DNA of 64,000 nucleotides from Lachnospiraceae bacterium (GCA_017561085.1 JAFZDQ010000127.1:1-64000), one strand, 5' to 3'. Shown: positions 53,609-62,287, counted from the first letter of the stretch. Notes: generated from the sequence alone by a model not told the origin. Numbers and translations: made by a program.

Positions 53609-53659
53609 AACTTTGACGGTACTTTGAAGTTGATTTGATATAACTTTGACAGTTCTTTG
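53609..53659. repeat. Two 18-base direct repeats
   Basis: AACTTTGACGGTACTTTG (53609-53626) and AACTTTGACAGTTCTTTG (53642-53659), 33 bases apart, two differences. They lie between converging transcription units; function unknown. Confidence 0.5.
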
Positions 53660-53663
53660 CTAT

Positions 53664-54176
53664 TTAAAACAGCTGGCTGATAATATACTGATAAATTTCC
53701 TGATTCTTTTCCTGCCAGTTGTCACAAATAGAAATGGCGGTTTCCTCTACGGGAACGGAGATAGTAATATCAATCAGGTTGATACCTTTGTCCTTGGCCA
53801 CCAGATGGGCTTCGTACTCACCGGAGGTGGATTTGTAATAATCAGACAAAATGGACACCTCGTTACGGAGCGTGATTTCGTTTGCTCTAAAGTAATCGTC
53901 GATATCCTGTTTGATAGAATTGCTGATATCGTTGATAAAAAATTGCAGGGTCTGCACGCCATCCTTGGTAGCAAACAGATGGGTTCTGTTCCGGATGGTT
54001 TGTGTGGTGATAAGACCGGCGTCCGTCAGTTCACCGAAAACCTGCTGAAGGGTCATAAAACCGGTATATTCACGCTCTAAGATAAAGTCACTGATTTGTG
54101 CCTTGGTTAAGGGAAAATCAACTCTGTCGAGCATATATAAAACGATCAGTTTATAAAGTGTTAAAGGATCCTGCAT
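53664..54176 (-). CDS. DUF4364 family winged-helix-like protein
   Basis: A 170-residue protein of the DUF4364 family. The N-terminal 75 residues look like a PadR/winged-helix fold (KAQISDFILEREYTGFMTLQ then QVFGELTDAGLI), the rest a beta-rich regulatory part. It is the last gene of the minus-strand run and overlaps the upstream radical SAM gene by 26 bases. A transcriptional role is plausible but unproven. Confidence 0.82.
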   Translation of the reverse strand: MQDPLTLYKLIVLYMLDRVDFPLTKAQISDFILEREYTGFMTLQQVFGELTDAGLITTQTIRNRTHLFATKDGVQTLQFFINDISNSIKQDIDDYFRANEITLRNEVSILSDYYKSTSGEYEAHLVAKDKGINLIDITISVPVEETAISICDNWQEKNQEIYQYIISQLF

Positions 54177-55221
54177 GAAAATTTCCTTTCCATTGTTTGC
54201 CCTGATAAGCAGAGCGTTGTTTCATTTTTGCGTGCAAGGTGTTGAGTACGTCCCGCTTGTTACCGCTCCATAAAGGAGCGATTAAAAGCTTCTTCGGTGC
54301 ATCGCCGGTAATCCGGTGAAGCACTATATCGGGACGAATGTGTTCAATACATGTAATAAGCATATCCAGATATTCATCACGGGTTTGAAAGGAGATGCGT
54401 TCTGCAGCATGCTCCTGATAATAGGCAGCCAACTCCGTGTTTTTTAGTATATGTAATAATTGCAATTTCACACCGGCCACTTTTTGATTGTTCAGATAAG
54501 TGACGGATGCAAGCATATCTTCCTTTGTTTCACCAGGCAGTCCCAGAATCAGATGGACGATAACGGGAATGCCGATAGCGTCCAGATTTTCCAGCGCCTG
54601 TTCAAAACAGGAGAGAGGGTAGCCTCTTCTGATGAACCGGGCGGTGCTTTCATGAATGGTTTGTAAGCCAAGTTCAATCCAGATGAATTTTTCGGGAAAC
54701 TCGCATTTTAATGTCTGTAAAAGAGAAAGTACCTCCTTAGGCAGACAGTCCGGTCTTGTGGCGATGGAAATGCCTGCCACAAAGTCTACCGATAAAGCAG
54801 CCCGATACACACTTTCCAAATATTCTACGGGGCCGTAAGTGCCCGTATATGCCTGAAAATAGGCAATGAATTTGTTCCCTGTCTGCTTCTGTGCCAGTCT
54901 TTCACGTCCTGCTAGAAGTGCATCCCTGATTTGCTCCGGAGAGGTAAGTCTTTCGGCAAAATCACCGCTTCCGCCTTCGCTGCAAAAGATACATCCGCCG
55001 TGAGAAATAGTGCCATCCCGGTTGGGGCAGGTGAAGCCTGCGTCCAAGGAGATTTTGTACAACTTTTCGTTGAAAGTATTTTTACAATAAGAATCTAAAG
55101 AGTAGTAGGGTTTCCCAAGCCAAAGTGGTGAAGGAAACTTTGCTGAATGAGAGAAGTCCGGCATCCCGGCAGAGGATACCGGCTCTGATAAATTCGTGCA
55201 ATTATTGTTAGTGGAATTCAT
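54151..55221 (-). CDS. TIGR01212-type radical SAM protein (YhcC-like)
   Basis: A 356-residue radical SAM enzyme. The cluster cysteines occur as TCPNRDGT...GGCIFCSEGG (about residues 64-84), the C-x12-C-x2-C spacing of the YhcC/TIGR01212 group rather than CxxxCxxC. TRPDCLPKEV, ELGLQTIHESTARFIRRGY and HLILGLPGET follow in order. The substrate of this group is not settled. It sits 11 bases after the malic enzyme gene. Confidence 0.85.
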   Translation of the reverse strand: MNSTNNNCTNLSEPVSSAGMPDFSHSAKFPSPLWLGKPYYSLDSYCKNTFNEKLYKISLDAGFTCPNRDGTISHGGCIFCSEGGSGDFAERLTSPEQIRDALLAGRERLAQKQTGNKFIAYFQAYTGTYGPVEYLESVYRAALSVDFVAGISIATRPDCLPKEVLSLLQTLKCEFPEKFIWIELGLQTIHESTARFIRRGYPLSCFEQALENLDAIGIPVIVHLILGLPGETKEDMLASVTYLNNQKVAGVKLQLLHILKNTELAAYYQEHAAERISFQTRDEYLDMLITCIEHIRPDIVLHRITGDAPKKLLIAPLWSGNKRDVLNTLHAKMKQRSAYQGKQWKGNFHAGSFNTL

Positions 55222-55232
55222 AGATAGTTCTT

Positions 55233-56384
55233 TTATTTAATATTGGATTTAACAGCTTCGGCAACAACCTCTGCAACTACAGGGTTAAATGCCTCAGGCA
55301 TGATGTTATCTTCGTTTAAGTCCGCGTTGGAAACAAGAGAAGCAATGGCTTTCGCTGCTGCAAGCTTCATTTCTTCGGTAATTTGGGTAGCGCGACCTTC
55401 CAGAGCCCCCTTAAAGATACCGGGGAAAGCAACTACATTATTAACCTGGTTGGGGAAATCGCTTCTTCCCGTACCTACAACCTTTGCACCTGCCGCTTTG
55501 GCAAGGTCAGGCATAATTTCAGGAACAGGGTTTGCCATGGCAAAGAGGATGGCATCCTTGTTCATGGAAGATACCATTTCGCTGCTTACGATACCGGGGG
55601 CGGAAACGCCAACGAAAATATCGGCACCTTTCATGGCATCTGCAAGTAAGCCGTTTTCCTGATTAGGATTGGTAATCTGTGCCATTTTCTCCTGCATCCA
55701 GTTAAGACCTTCCGTAGTGCGGGAAATGATACCCACTTTGTCACACATAATGACATTGGTAAAACCGTAGGAGAGCAGAAGTTTGGTGATGGCAACACCG
55801 GCACTTCCTGCACCGTTTACAACGACCTTACAGTTTTCTTTTTCTTTACCCACAACCTTCAGGGCATTGATGATGCCTGCAAGTACCACGATAGCGGTAC
55901 CGTGCTGGTCGTCATGAAATACAGGGATGTCCAGTGTGGCTTTTAAACGTTCTTCGATTTCAAAGCAACGGGGCGCGCTGATATCCTCTAAGTTAATACC
56001 GCCAAAGCCCGGTGCCAGATAGGTTACGGCTTTGATGATTTCTTCCGTATCCTGGGTGTCCAAACAAATGGGCACTGCATTTACACCGCCGAATTCCTTA
56101 AATAAGACAGCCTTTCCTTCCATAACGGGCATAGCAGCGTAAGGACCGATATTACCAAGCCCAAGAACCGCACTTCCGTCAGAAACAACGGCAACGGTAT
56201 TGGCCTTCATGGTGTAGGTATAAGCTGCTTCTTTATCTTCGGCAATGACCTTGCAGGGCTCTGCAACGCCGGGGGTATAGGCAAGGGATAAATCTTCTCT
56301 TGATTTAACGGGAGATTTGGAAACGGTTTCCAATTTGCCGTTCCATTTTTCATGAAGCATCAGTGCTTTTTCATTGGTTGTCAT
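55233..56384 (-). CDS. NAD(P)-dependent malic enzyme
   Basis: A 383-residue bacterial-type malic enzyme decarboxylating malate to pyruvate. It has LAYTPGVAEPC (about 31-41), the metal/substrate segment VFHDDQHGTAIVVLAG (about 139-154), the Rossmann motif VVNGAGSAGVAITKLL (about 171-186) and ILFAMANPVPEI (about 268-279). ATG 56384 is chosen because AAGGAG precedes it. It overlaps the upstream LytTR regulator gene by 14 bases, which couples their translation. Confidence 0.92.
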   Translation of the reverse strand: MTTNEKALMLHEKWNGKLETVSKSPVKSREDLSLAYTPGVAEPCKVIAEDKEAAYTYTMKANTVAVVSDGSAVLGLGNIGPYAAMPVMEGKAVLFKEFGGVNAVPICLDTQDTEEIIKAVTYLAPGFGGINLEDISAPRCFEIEERLKATLDIPVFHDDQHGTAIVVLAGIINALKVVGKEKENCKVVVNGAGSAGVAITKLLLSYGFTNVIMCDKVGIISRTTEGLNWMQEKMAQITNPNQENGLLADAMKGADIFVGVSAPGIVSSEMVSSMNKDAILFAMANPVPEIMPDLAKAAGAKVVGTGRSDFPNQVNNVVAFPGIFKGALEGRATQITEEMKLAAAKAIASLVSNADLNEDNIMPEAFNPVVAEVVAEAVKSNIK

Positions 56385-57111
56385 TTTGAATTTCTCCTTC
56401 GTAATTTTGTAAAGCCTGTTTGATATATTTGACGGCAAATGGCCCTGACTTTAGGGTGGTACCGTCTTTTAAAGTTATCTGAAATAACGAAAATTCCTGC
56501 ATAAAAGTAATATTAAAAAGTGCACCGTGACCGGCCTTTACGAAGTGGGTGTACATGGCAATTTCATCGTAAAAATTGTCCAGGTAGGTACGCATGGGAA
56601 GCACCTTACCATCTTTCAGATAGGCATGCACATAGGCGCCTTTTTGGACGGCATACAAAAGCTCGTCCTCTTTCACATAATAAGTGTCTGTTTCACTGCG
56701 AAGCTCAATGGTAGGTTCCCTTAGAGACTGTAAAACAACAGCCTGATCAAGAAGCATAGATAATTCCGCTGTTTTGATTGGTTTTTCCAAGTGTAAGAGA
56801 TTCACGGGACAAGGGGTAAGAGTATCCATTTGTGCCCGGTAATTGGTTACAGAGGAACAAAGGACGATGGGAGCCGAGATACCGTGCGAGATTAATGAGC
56901 GTGCCAGCATAAAGCCATCCGGTTCACTTTGGGTCATATCAATAAAAATGAGGTCATACTGCACGGCCCTGCGCAAAAGAGCAGCACTGTCGCCAAAAGA
57001 TTCCGCATAAAAGAGACCGGACACTTCTTTTCGTTTGTCCGATTCCCGTCCCAATAAGCGTTCTAATTGTTTGCGGTCGGCAATGTTGTCATCACAGATT
57101 GCTATGTGCAT
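56371..57111 (-). CDS. LytTR-family response regulator
   Basis: A 246-residue regulator. It has an N-terminal receiver domain with acidic pocket CDD (residues 6-8) and phosphoacceptor Asp58 in IFIDMTQ, and a C-terminal LytTR DNA-binding domain (about 140-240). No histidine kinase gene is adjacent, so the partner lies elsewhere. ATG 57111 lies behind GGGAGGT and gives the normal receiver start. Its end overlaps the malic enzyme start by 14 bases, hinting at a link with that gene. Confidence 0.87.
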   Translation of the reverse strand: MHIAICDDNIADRKQLERLLGRESDKRKEVSGLFYAESFGDSAALLRRAVQYDLIFIDMTQSEPDGFMLARSLISHGISAPIVLCSSVTNYRAQMDTLTPCPVNLLHLEKPIKTAELSMLLDQAVVLQSLREPTIELRSETDTYYVKEDELLYAVQKGAYVHAYLKDGKVLPMRTYLDNFYDEIAMYTHFVKAGHGALFNITFMQEFSLFQITLKDGTTLKSGPFAVKYIKQALQNYEGEIQNDNQ

Positions 57112-57127
57112 GGTAGACCTCCCTGCA

Positions 57128-57421
57128 TCAGATGATGGAAATCTGAATGGGCGCATAAAGAAGCAAAGCCACAAGCGCCAGCTGCACGATTAAGATAAAA
57201 GGCATTCCGTATACAAAATACCAATGTTTCGTTTTATGACGAAAAGCATACATTCCAAGAATGGAACCTATGCTTCCGCCAATGAGTGCAACGATAAAAA
57301 GGGTTGCTTCCGGAATCCGGAAGGCCCTTTTTTTCGCTTTATGTTTGTCAATGCCCATCAGGGCAAAGCCAATAATGTTCATAATAATTAAGTAAGCTGC
57401 AAGTATAATAAGTACTGTCAT
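57128..57421 (-). CDS. DUF1294 family small membrane protein
   Basis: A 97-residue protein with three or four membrane segments and the family loop MGIDKHKAKKRAFRIPEATL (about 23-42), followed by GGSIGSILGMYAFRHKTKHW. It matches DUF1294. Function unknown. It lies 33 bases after argG and 16 before the LytTR gene on the same strand. Confidence 0.83.
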   Translation of the reverse strand: MTVLIILAAYLIIMNIIGFALMGIDKHKAKKRAFRIPEATLFIVALIGGSIGSILGMYAFRHKTKHWYFVYGMPFILIVQLALVALLLYAPIQISII

Positions 57422-57454
57422 TGCAAACTCCCTGCTTTTAAAATTTACTGTATT

Positions 57455-58672
57455 TTACAGTTCGCCAAGTTCCTGCATCTTCATTGCACGTACCTTGGTG
57501 GAAAGACCGAACAGATTGATGAAGCCTTCTGCATCGTGATGGTCATATAAATCACCTGTAGTGAAGGAAGCGATGCTTTCATTGTAAAGTGAATAAGGAG
57601 AAGTAGTGCCGGCTTTGATGATGTTTCCTTTGTAAAGTTTGAATTTCACTTCGCCGGTTACGTTCTGCTGGGTGGATTCGATGAATGCCTGGACTGCTTC
57701 ACGAAGAGGGGAGAACCACTTTCCTTCGTAAACAATCTGAGCAAGCTTATTGCCCATATCCATCTTCACTGCATAGGTATCACGGTCAAGAATCAGTTCT
57801 TCAAGCTGCTGATGTGCTTCGTAAAGAATGGTTCCGCCGGGAGTTTCATATACACCACGGGACTTCATACCAACAACACGGTTTTCAACGATGTCGATGA
57901 TACCAACACCATGCTTGCCGCCTAATTTGTTCAGTTCACGGATGATGTCTGAAACTTTCATCTGCTTACCGTTTACGGATGTAGGGATACCCTTTTCAAA
58001 GGTCATGGTTACATATTCGCCTTCATCGGGAGCCTTCTCGGGAGTAGTGCCGAGAACCAACAGATGGTCATAGTTGGGTTCGTTGGCAGGATCTTCCAAT
58101 TCAAGACCTTCATGGCTGATGTGCCATAAGTTACGGTCACGGCTGTAGCTGGAATCTGCAGAGAAAGGAAGGTCAATTCCGTGTGCCTTGCAGTATTCGA
58201 TTTCGGATTCACGGGAATCCATGGTCCACTTTTCATTTCTCCAAGCTGCGATAATCTTAAGATCGGGAGCAAGTGCTTTGATACCAAGTTCGAAACGGAT
58301 CTGATCATTACCCTTACCGGTAGCACCGTGACAGATAGCAACAGCGCCTTCCTTACGAGCGATTTCAACAAGCTTCTTAGCGATAAGAGGTCTTGCCATG
58401 GATGTTCCTAATAAATATTTGTTTTCATAAACTGCATGAGCCTGTACGCAGGGTACGATGTACTCATCGCAGAATTCGTCTGTTACATCAAGAATGTATA
58501 ATTTTTCAGCACCACAGAATTTAGCTCTTTCATCAAGGCCGTCCAATTCTTCTTCCTGACCGCAGTCGATGCAGACACAAACTACTTCGTAATCGAAGTT
58601 TTCTTTTAACCAGGGGATGATGGCTGTAGTGTCAAGACCACCTGAATACGCTAAAATTACTTTTTCTTTCAT
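57455..58672 (-). CDS. argG: Argininosuccinate synthase
   Basis: A 405-residue ATP-dependent ligase joining citrulline and aspartate in arginine synthesis. The N-type PP-loop AYSGGLDTTAIIPWL is at residues 7-21. GATGKGNDQIRFE (about 116-128) and WHISHEGLELEDP are characteristic. ATG 58672 lies behind GGAGG; an upstream in-frame ATG at 58687 would place that site inside the gene. It is divergent from argC, with shared regulatory sequence between them. Confidence 0.94.
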   Translation of the reverse strand: MKEKVILAYSGGLDTTAIIPWLKENFDYEVVCVCIDCGQEEELDGLDERAKFCGAEKLYILDVTDEFCDEYIVPCVQAHAVYENKYLLGTSMARPLIAKKLVEIARKEGAVAICHGATGKGNDQIRFELGIKALAPDLKIIAAWRNEKWTMDSRESEIEYCKAHGIDLPFSADSSYSRDRNLWHISHEGLELEDPANEPNYDHLLVLGTTPEKAPDEGEYVTMTFEKGIPTSVNGKQMKVSDIIRELNKLGGKHGVGIIDIVENRVVGMKSRGVYETPGGTILYEAHQQLEELILDRDTYAVKMDMGNKLAQIVYEGKWFSPLREAVQAFIESTQQNVTGEVKFKLYKGNIIKAGTTSPYSLYNESIASFTTGDLYDHHDAEGFINLFGLSTKVRAMKMQELGEL

Positions 58673-58754
58673 AATGAATGCCTCCATAAATGTTATGTAA
58701 TATTTTTGAAGCTGCTTTTCCTATTGAAAAACAGTTATTTGTTCGACAAGGCAT

Positions 58755-58783
58755 AATATACTACAAAACAAAACGAATTGCAA
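58755..58783 (-). promoter_or_regulatory. Promoter of argG
   Basis: On the minus strand TTGCAA (58783-58778) and TATATT (58760-58755) with a 17-base spacer. Confidence 0.6.
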
Positions 58784-58791
58784 TACCCTTT

Positions 58792-58879
58792 TTGCATATT
58801 TAAAGAGAAAAAATTAAATATTTTGCATAAAAATAAAAAATACTTGCATAATATTCACAAAAGGCGTATAGTTATGCAA
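58792..58879. promoter_or_regulatory. Cluster of ArgR-like half-sites between argG and argC
   Basis: TTGCAT occurs at 58792, 58823 and 58844 and inverted (ATGCAA) at 58874-58879. The extended forms TGCATAAAAAT, TGCATAATATTCA and TGCATAACTATAC resemble the ArgR box TGAAT-W4-ATTCA. Start-to-start distances are 31, 21 and 30 bases, close to whole helical turns. The cluster lies between the two divergent promoters, where an arginine repressor would be expected. Confidence 0.5.
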
Positions 58880-58918
58880 TGACAACAGAATGGGATGTAT
58901 TCCTATTAAAAAGAAGAG

Positions 58919-58947
58919 TTGAGATTTTACCATGAAGAGAGTATATT
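58919..58947 (+). promoter_or_regulatory. Promoter of argC
   Basis: TTGAGA (58919-58924) and TATATT (58942-58947), spacer 17, about 80 bases before the gene. Confidence 0.6.
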
Positions 58948-59025
58948 TATTTTAATTGCTTTATAAAAACAAGATAAGAAATTACATAAGTAATGGTAAA
59001 TAATAAAGAAACGGAGTGAATGAAA

Positions 59026-59979
59026 ATGAGTAAGAAGACAAAGATTTTTATTGATGGAAGTGAAGGAACAACCGGACTTAGAATATATGAAAGATTTGAA
59101 GGTAGAGATGACATCGAAATTTTAAAGATTGATTCCGAACTTAGAAAGGATGTTAATGAAAGAAAACGTCTGATTAACGAATCCGACATTACCTTCCTTT
59201 GTCTGCCTGATGTGGCCGCTAAGGAATCAGTATCCTTAGTAGAAAATGAAAACACAATTATTATTGATGCATCCACGGCCCACAGAACAGAAGAAGGCTG
59301 GGCATATGGCTTCCCGGAATTATCCGAAGGTCATAAGGAAGCAATCAAGAACGGAAAAAGGATTGCAGTACCCGGTTGTTATGCAACCGGATTTATTTCT
59401 CTGGTTTATCCCATGATTGCAGAGGGCATTATGCCGGCTGACTATCCCGTGACCGCATTCGGACTTTCCGGCTACAGCGGTGCCGGTAAAAAGGTAATTG
59501 CAGCTTATGAAGCAGAGGAAAGACCTGCAGACTTTGATGCACCCAGGGAATATGCGCTGACACAGTCCCATAAGCATCTGAAAGAAATGAAGAAGATTTC
59601 AGGACTTACCAAGGAACCTTGCTTCTCCCCTATTATTTGCGATTATTACAGCGGAATGGTAATGAGTGTTCCTGTATATACAGAGTTATTAAGTAAAGCG
59701 AAAACCTTAGAAGAAGTACATCAGATGTTTACGAAGTTCTATGAAGGACAGCAGTTTGTTAAGGTGATGCCCTTAGATGCCGAAGCAGGCGAAGGCAATA
59801 TGCTGGCAGGAAACGGATGCTCCGGCTTTGACGGACTGAAGATTTTCATCACCGGAAATGATGAGAGAATCGTGCTTTCTTCCCAGTTTGATAATTTAGG
59901 TAAGGGTGCGTCCGGTGCGGCAATCCAGTGTATGAATGTGGTGCTGGGATGCGCGGAAGATAAGGGACTGCAGCTGTAA
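59026..59979 (+). CDS. argC: N-acetyl-gamma-glutamyl-phosphate reductase (type 2)
   Basis: A 317-residue NADPH-dependent reductase of arginine synthesis. The short type 2 form is indicated by length and by FIDGSEGTTGLRIYERF at the N terminus. The catalytic Cys is in AVPGCYATG (about 117), and HKHLKEM carries the second active-site His. ATG 59026 has GGAG 9 bases upstream; ATG 59020 is closer than usual to that site. The other arginine genes are not adjacent except divergent argG. Confidence 0.92.
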   Translation: MSKKTKIFIDGSEGTTGLRIYERFEGRDDIEILKIDSELRKDVNERKRLINESDITFLCLPDVAAKESVSLVENENTIIIDASTAHRTEEGWAYGFPELSEGHKEAIKNGKRIAVPGCYATGFISLVYPMIAEGIMPADYPVTAFGLSGYSGAGKKVIAAYEAEERPADFDAPREYALTQSHKHLKEMKKISGLTKEPCFSPIICDYYSGMVMSVPVYTELLSKAKTLEEVHQMFTKFYEGQQFVKVMPLDAEAGEGNMLAGNGCSGFDGLKIFITGNDERIVLSSQFDNLGKGASGAAIQCMNVVLGCAEDKGLQL

Positions 59980-59987
59980 AGAGAGGG

Positions 59988-60018
59988 AAATAAGAGAGTA
60001 AATAAGAGAGTAAATAAG
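59988..60018. repeat. Short tandem repeat after argC
   Basis: AAATAAGAGAGT occurs twice in tandem (59988-59999 and 60000-60011) followed by AAATAAG. It begins 8 bases after the argC stop and may vary by slippage. Confidence 0.7.
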
Positions 60019-60026
60019 TCTGAGGG

Positions 60027-60170
60027 GATTCTTCCGGCGTTTCACTCAGAGCCTATACGCCGGACATTACGCTAAGCCCATAGCAATTTACTTGTCAGGT
60101 AAAGCTGCCAAGTAAATTTGGTCTTAGCTCCATGGCGTAAAAGGCTTTTCGTGAAACGCCGGAAAGAATC
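60027..60170. repeat. Long imperfect inverted repeat (about 144 bases)
   Basis: Outer arms GATTCTTCCGGCGTTTCAC (60027-60045) and GTGAAACGCCGGAAAGAATC (60151-60170) differ by one inserted A. Nested inside are GCCT/AGGC, TTACG/CGTAA (60067-60071 and 60136-60140), CTAAG/CTTAG and a 10-bp apical stem AATTTACTTG/CAAGTAAATT (60085-60094 and 60109-60118) with a 14-base loop. No coding potential. It could be a mobile repeat, a structured RNA or a processing element. Confidence 0.7.
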
Positions 60171-60303
60171 CGCGGCAGGTTATTTAAGGGAAAAAATTAT
60201 TACAGACTTTACAGTTACGACTTATTAGGATAAGTGTGATAGGCAATGTTATGCGTATTAAAAGTTACGGAATGATTGGTGGCACAAGTGGAGATATGAA
60301 GTA

Positions 60304-60855
60304 ATGACAGATGTAATATTATTTGACGATATTCCGGCGGCGGAAGGTAGGGAAGAAAAGGAACTGGCAGTTTACAGGCTTCTGAAAGAACTGGGTATTT
60401 CTTATCAGAGGGTGGACCATGAGGAACTGGCGACCATCGAGGCCTGCCGATGGGTGGATGAAATTTTGCAGATTTCCATGTGCAAGAATTTATTCCTTTG
60501 TAATTCCCAGAAGACCGTGTTTTATCTGCTTTTGATGCCGGGAGAGAAGAAATTCAAAACCAAGGAGCTTTCCAAGCAGATTGGCAGTGCCAGACTTTCC
60601 TTTGGATCTGCGGAGCATATGGAAGAACTACTCAATATAAAGCCAGGAAGCGTCAGCGTGATGGGGCTGATGAATGACAAAGAAAACAAAGTCAATCTGC
60701 TGATTGACGAGGATGTTCTGAATGAAGAGTTTTTGGGATGTCATCCGTGTGTGAACACGGCAAGTCTGAAAATAAAGACGCAGGATATTATAGAAAAATT
60801 CCTGCCCTATGCAAAGCATGATTACCGTGTGGTGCAGCTGGTGGGCGAGGACTAA
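60304..60855 (+). CDS. proX: Prolyl-tRNA editing protein ProX
   Basis: A 183-residue member of the YbaK/ProX deacylase superfamily. It begins VYRLLKELGISYQRVDHEE and has KNLFLCN, the conserved Lys in KFKTKELSK, and the GSVSVMGLMND and CHPCVNTASLKI segments of ProX. ProX clears Ala-tRNA(Pro). A second editing factor, YbaK, lies at 12023. No ribosome binding site is strong here (AGATATGAAGT upstream). Confidence 0.85.
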   Translation: MTDVILFDDIPAAEGREEKELAVYRLLKELGISYQRVDHEELATIEACRWVDEILQISMCKNLFLCNSQKTVFYLLLMPGEKKFKTKELSKQIGSARLSFGSAEHMEELLNIKPGSVSVMGLMNDKENKVNLLIDEDVLNEEFLGCHPCVNTASLKIKTQDIIEKFLPYAKHDYRVVQLVGED

Positions 60856-60931
60856 TTCCCGGAGGGAATACGCAGGGAAATTGCGACTGTAAAAAGTTGA
60901 AAAAAGAAATGGAAAACAAAAGAGGTAAATT

Positions 60932-61378
60932 ATGACAATCAGGACAATGACCATAGAAGATTATGAAGGTGTATACGAGCTTTGGATGACCATCAAGGGC
61001 TTTGCAATCAGAAGCATTGATGATGCGAAAGAAGGTGTGGAGCGCTTTATCAGGAGAAATCCCACAACCAGCGTAGTTGCTGTGGAGGATGGTAAAATCG
61101 TAGGAAGCATTCTTTGCGGACATGACGGTCGAAGAGGTTGTCTTTATCATGTGTGCGTGCATGAGGACTACCGCAAGCGCGGCATCGGTAAGAGCATGGT
61201 TGTGTACTGCATGGAGGAGCTGGAAAAAGAAAAAATCAGTAAGGTTTCCCTGATTGCTTTTACCCAGAATGACATCGGAAATGCGTTCTGGAAGGGCCTT
61301 GGATGGACCAGGAGAGAAGACCTTAATTACTACGATTTTACATTAAATAAAGAGAATATTATTAATTATAATAAGTAG
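60932..61378 (+). CDS. GNAT family N-acetyltransferase
   Basis: A 148-residue acetyltransferase. The acetyl-CoA binding loop appears as VHEDYRKRGIGKSMV (about 88-102), preceded by VGSILCGHDGRRGCLYHVCV and followed by ALNDIGNAFW-like residues (FTQNDIGNAFWKGLGW). The substrate cannot be read from sequence. ATG 60932 follows AGAGGT. It is 76 bases after proX. Confidence 0.88.
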   Translation: MTIRTMTIEDYEGVYELWMTIKGFAIRSIDDAKEGVERFIRRNPTTSVVAVEDGKIVGSILCGHDGRRGCLYHVCVHEDYRKRGIGKSMVVYCMEELEKEKISKVSLIAFTQNDIGNAFWKGLGWTRREDLNYYDFTLNKENIINYNK

Positions 61379-61436
61379 AACAGAATTTCAAAATGAACGA
61401 CAGAAATCTTCAGAAAGGACGAAGGAACAGGTGATA

Positions 61437-62270
61437 ATGATGAAAAACTTGATCAGACTTACGGATTTTACGGCAGAAGATATCCGCCGGATTTTCCAAA
61501 TTGCAGACGAACTGAATAATGGAAAGCATACCGGTTTTCTGCGAAGAAAAAGCGTAGTCATGTTTTTCCCTGCGTCAAGCATCCGAACCAGAGTTTCCTT
61601 TGAAAAAGGAATTTATCTTTTGGACGGACAAGTCATCTTATTCCCCACGGAAACCCTGGATAAAAAGGAAGATTTAAAGGATGTCTGCGGTTATTTAAAT
61701 AACTGGGCAGACCTGGTGATTGTCAGACATAAAGATATCGGTGTGCTTGATAAGATGGCGGAATATTTAAAGGTTCCTCTGATAAATGCCATGACGGATG
61801 TAAATCATCCTTGCGAGATGCTGGGTGATTTGTACGCGCTTTCCAAGCTGCGGACGGATTTTTTGAAAGATAAGTATCTGTTTTGCGGCAGGAAATGTAA
61901 CATCGGTCTTGCATGGCAGGAAGCGGCAAAGGTACTTGGTTTTGCGTTGTCGCAATGTTGTCCTGCAGGCTATGAAATGGACGGAATAGAAGTTTACCAT
62001 GATATGGAAACGGCGGTCAGAGGAAAAGATATTATCTGCACGGATTCACTGCCTGCTTCGGTGTTATCTGATTTTCAAGAATTTCAGATTACGAAAGCAG
62101 TAATGGAACAGGCAAATCCCGGAGCGGTATTAAATCCCTGCCCGCCGTTTTATCGTGGCGAGGAAGTATCGGCGGATGCCATAGATTCCGCGTTTTTCGT
62201 GGGATATGGGTTTAAGAAATGTCTGCTTGAGGTGCAGCAGGCGGTGATGATTTATTGTTTGGAGGAATAA
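61437..62270 (+). CDS. Divergent carbamoyltransferase (aspartate/ornithine family)
   Basis: A 277-residue protein, shorter than typical ornithine carbamoyltransferases (about 310-335). The carbamoyl-phosphate motif SSIRTR (about 47-52) and HPCEMLGDLYAL (about 122-133) are present. The ornithine-binding DxxxSMG is replaced by DSLPASV, and HCLP by NPCPPF. It is therefore probably not a standard ArgF despite argG and argC nearby; the second substrate is unknown. ATG 61437 has AAGGAA 9 bases upstream; GTG 61431 and ATG 61440 are alternatives. Confidence 0.78.
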   Translation: MMKNLIRLTDFTAEDIRRIFQIADELNNGKHTGFLRRKSVVMFFPASSIRTRVSFEKGIYLLDGQVILFPTETLDKKEDLKDVCGYLNNWADLVIVRHKDIGVLDKMAEYLKVPLINAMTDVNHPCEMLGDLYALSKLRTDFLKDKYLFCGRKCNIGLAWQEAAKVLGFALSQCCPAGYEMDGIEVYHDMETAVRGKDIICTDSLPASVLSDFQEFQITKAVMEQANPGAVLNPCPPFYRGEEVSADAIDSAFFVGYGFKKCLLEVQQAVMIYCLEE

Positions 62271-62287
62271 TCGCAGGAGGTGAAAAT

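Noticed and set aside
59988..60018. Possible CRISPR or spacer-like array
   Set aside because: It is only a 12-base tandem repeat with no spacers, and no cas genes were seen in the window.
61437..62270. Annotation as a standard ornithine carbamoyltransferase (argF)
   Set aside because: The ornithine-binding SMG and HCLP motifs are missing and the protein is short, so a plain argF label would overstate it.
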